DNA of 5,550 bases. Origin: an uncultured Clostridia bacterium. Its GTDB lineage: Bacteria; Bacillota; Clostridia; UBA1381. Positions 4,633-5,550 of this stretch are shown here, piece by piece; the first letter of the stretch is position 1, and every line of letters starts with the position of its first letter. Location: positions 1-5,550 of the forward strand of contig CALXSX010000072.1 in the NCBI GenBank assembly GCA_944391265.1. Direction: 5' to 3'. Made by a program: the position numbers and the translations under genes. Under the pieces are notes generated by a model. The model ran no database searches, had not been told where the DNA came from, and saw only the letters and a list, made by a program, of their open reading frames with translations.

Positions 4633-5550
4633 ATGTTAAACTCGAATTTTACGGAAAAAGCAAGAGCTGCTATAACATATGCCCATCATGCGGCGTGCGA
4701 GCTCGGACATGGATATATCGGCAGTGAGCATCTGCTTTTAGGCCTGATCAGAGAAGGTTCGGGCGTTGCGGCAAAAGAGCTTGAAAAAGCTGGTGTTACC
4801 TACGATTATGTAAAAGAACAGATAGAAAGAATTATCGGCGTAGGAGAACCTCTCAGCGAGAATACTGAGCTTGCTCTTACCCCGAGGAGCAAAAGAATTC
4901 TTGAGATAAGTGCGCTTGAAGCTCAAAGACTCGGTCATGGGTATATCGGAACGGAGCACATCCTGATGGCTATTATTCATGACGGAGATGGAGTTGCGGC
5001 AAGGATTTTGAGATCGATGAATGTAAATATCGGTTCGTTTTATAACAGCATAGTTGCTTCTGTTGACAATGCAGAGGGCGAAACCGGCAGCCATAGAAGC
5101 GGCGGCAAGAAAAATGGCGACACAAAGACGCCGACTCTTGACAAATATGGCAGAGATTTTACTCAGCTTGCAAGAGAAAATAAATTTGATCCTGTTATAG
5201 GAAGATCAAAAGAGATTGACAGGGTTATACAGATTCTTTCGAGAAGAACAAAGAACAATCCCTGCCTTATTGGAGAACCTGGCGTGGGTAAAACGGCTGT
5301 AATCGAAGGACTTGCTCAGAAAATTGTAGATGGCAATGTCCCGGAGCCGCTGTTAAATAAGCGCCTTGTGTGCCTTGATCTTTCGGGAATGATAGCAGGT
5401 GCAAAGTACAGAGGAGAATTTGAAGAACGGCTGAAAAAAGCGGTTGATGAGGTTATGGAAGCCGGCAATGTTATTTTGTTCATTGATGAAGTGCATACTA
5501 TTGTAGGTGCCGCAAGCGCTGAAGGCGCTATGGACGCTTCAAATATATTG
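4633..5550 (+). CDS. clpC: ATP-dependent unfoldase ClpC, N-terminal part (3' end outside window)
   Basis: ClpC is a hexameric HSP100/AAA+ unfoldase that passes substrates to the ClpP protease in the cytosol. The frame is open for 306 codons to the window edge; the family is usually 800-840 residues, so roughly 500 are missing. Visible domains: a Clp N domain with two repeats (about 3-70 and 80-142), each carrying the GHGYIGxEH signature (25-33 and 101-109); a charged linker (145-168) rich in Gly, Lys and Ser; then AAA+ module D1 with FDPVIGR (185-191), Walker A GEPGVGKT (214-221), the pore-loop region AGAKYRGEFEERLK (255-268) and Walker B ILFIDE (281-286). E32 and E108 align with the two glutamates of B. 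subtilis ClpC (E32, E106) that dock phospho-arginine, matching the upstream McsB. The M domain, second AAA+ module and ClpP-binding loop lie beyond the edge. ClpE is excluded by the absence of an N-terminal zinc finger, and ClpB is unlikely given the operon and the N-domain sequence. Truncation is due to the window, not mutation. Confidence 0.97.
   Translation, partial: MLNSNFTEKARAAITYAHHAACELGHGYIGSEHLLLGLIREGSGVAAKELEKAGVTYDYVKEQIERIIGVGEPLSENTELALTPRSKRILEISALEAQRLGHGYIGTEHILMAIIHDGDGVAARILRSMNVNIGSFYNSIVASVDNAEGETGSHRSGGKKNGDTKTPTLDKYGRDFTQLARENKFDPVIGRSKEIDRVIQILSRRTKNNPCLIGEPGVGKTAVIEGLAQKIVDGNVPEPLLNKRLVCLDLSGMIAGAKYRGEFEERLKKAVDEVMEAGNVILFIDEVHTIVGAASAEGAMDASNIL

Noticed and set aside
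4738..5094. 118-codon open frame on the minus strand opposite clpC
   Set aside because: It is antisense to the conserved ClpC N domain and shows no recognisable motif; it is best explained as a by-product of ClpC codon use.
1..5550. Mobile element, CRISPR array, tRNA or rRNA gene
   Set aside because: No transposase or integrase motifs, spaced direct repeats, terminal inverted repeats or cloverleaf-like sequence were seen; the region reads as ordinary core chromosome.

Overview
The window carries a canonical Gram-positive class III heat-shock operon, ctsR-mcsA-mcsB-clpC. Gene order, the AGGAGG/GGTGAT-type ribosome binding sites, the fairly AT-rich DNA and protein sequences only moderately similar to Bacillus all point to a Firmicute of class Clostridia. 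A Ruminococcus/Oscillospiraceae-type lineage is my best guess, but it is inferred from sequence style and was not tested.

Layout. (1) Positions 2-1324, plus strand: the 3' part (440 residues) of a UPF0371/DUF1846 protein of unknown function, cut by the left window edge. (2) Positions 1331-1366: a perfect 16-bp hairpin with A- and T-tracts, a bidirectional terminator shared by two convergent genes. (3) Positions 1370-2506, minus strand: a long, divergent ribose-phosphate pyrophosphokinase that makes PRPP. (4) Positions 2507-2801: a 295-bp AT-rich divergent promoter region without genes. It holds a likely sigma-A promoter for the PRPP synthetase on the minus strand. On the plus strand it holds a textbook TTGACA-17-TATAAT promoter followed directly by a CtsR operator. 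(5) Positions 2802-5550, plus strand: ctsR, mcsA and mcsB complete, then clpC running off the right edge after 306 codons.

How the genes work together. CtsR represses its own operon by binding the AGTCAAA repeats at the transcription start. McsB is a protein-arginine kinase and McsA its zinc-binding activator. Arginine phosphorylation inactivates CtsR and tags damaged proteins, and the N-terminal domain of ClpC recognises phospho-arginine and feeds substrates to ClpP. The key residues of this circuit are visible: the CtsR winged-helix glycine loop, the McsB kinase residues and RDxxRA allosteric motif, and the two pArg-docking glutamates of ClpC. The UPF0371 and PRPP synthetase genes are transcribed separately, and nothing in the sequence ties them to the stress operon.

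I see no new system. The points most worth a second look are an McsA without its first zinc cluster, a triple-heptad CtsR operator with an overlapping third repeat, a divergent long PRPP synthetase, and start codons for ctsR, mcsA and mcsB that are easily called too far upstream.
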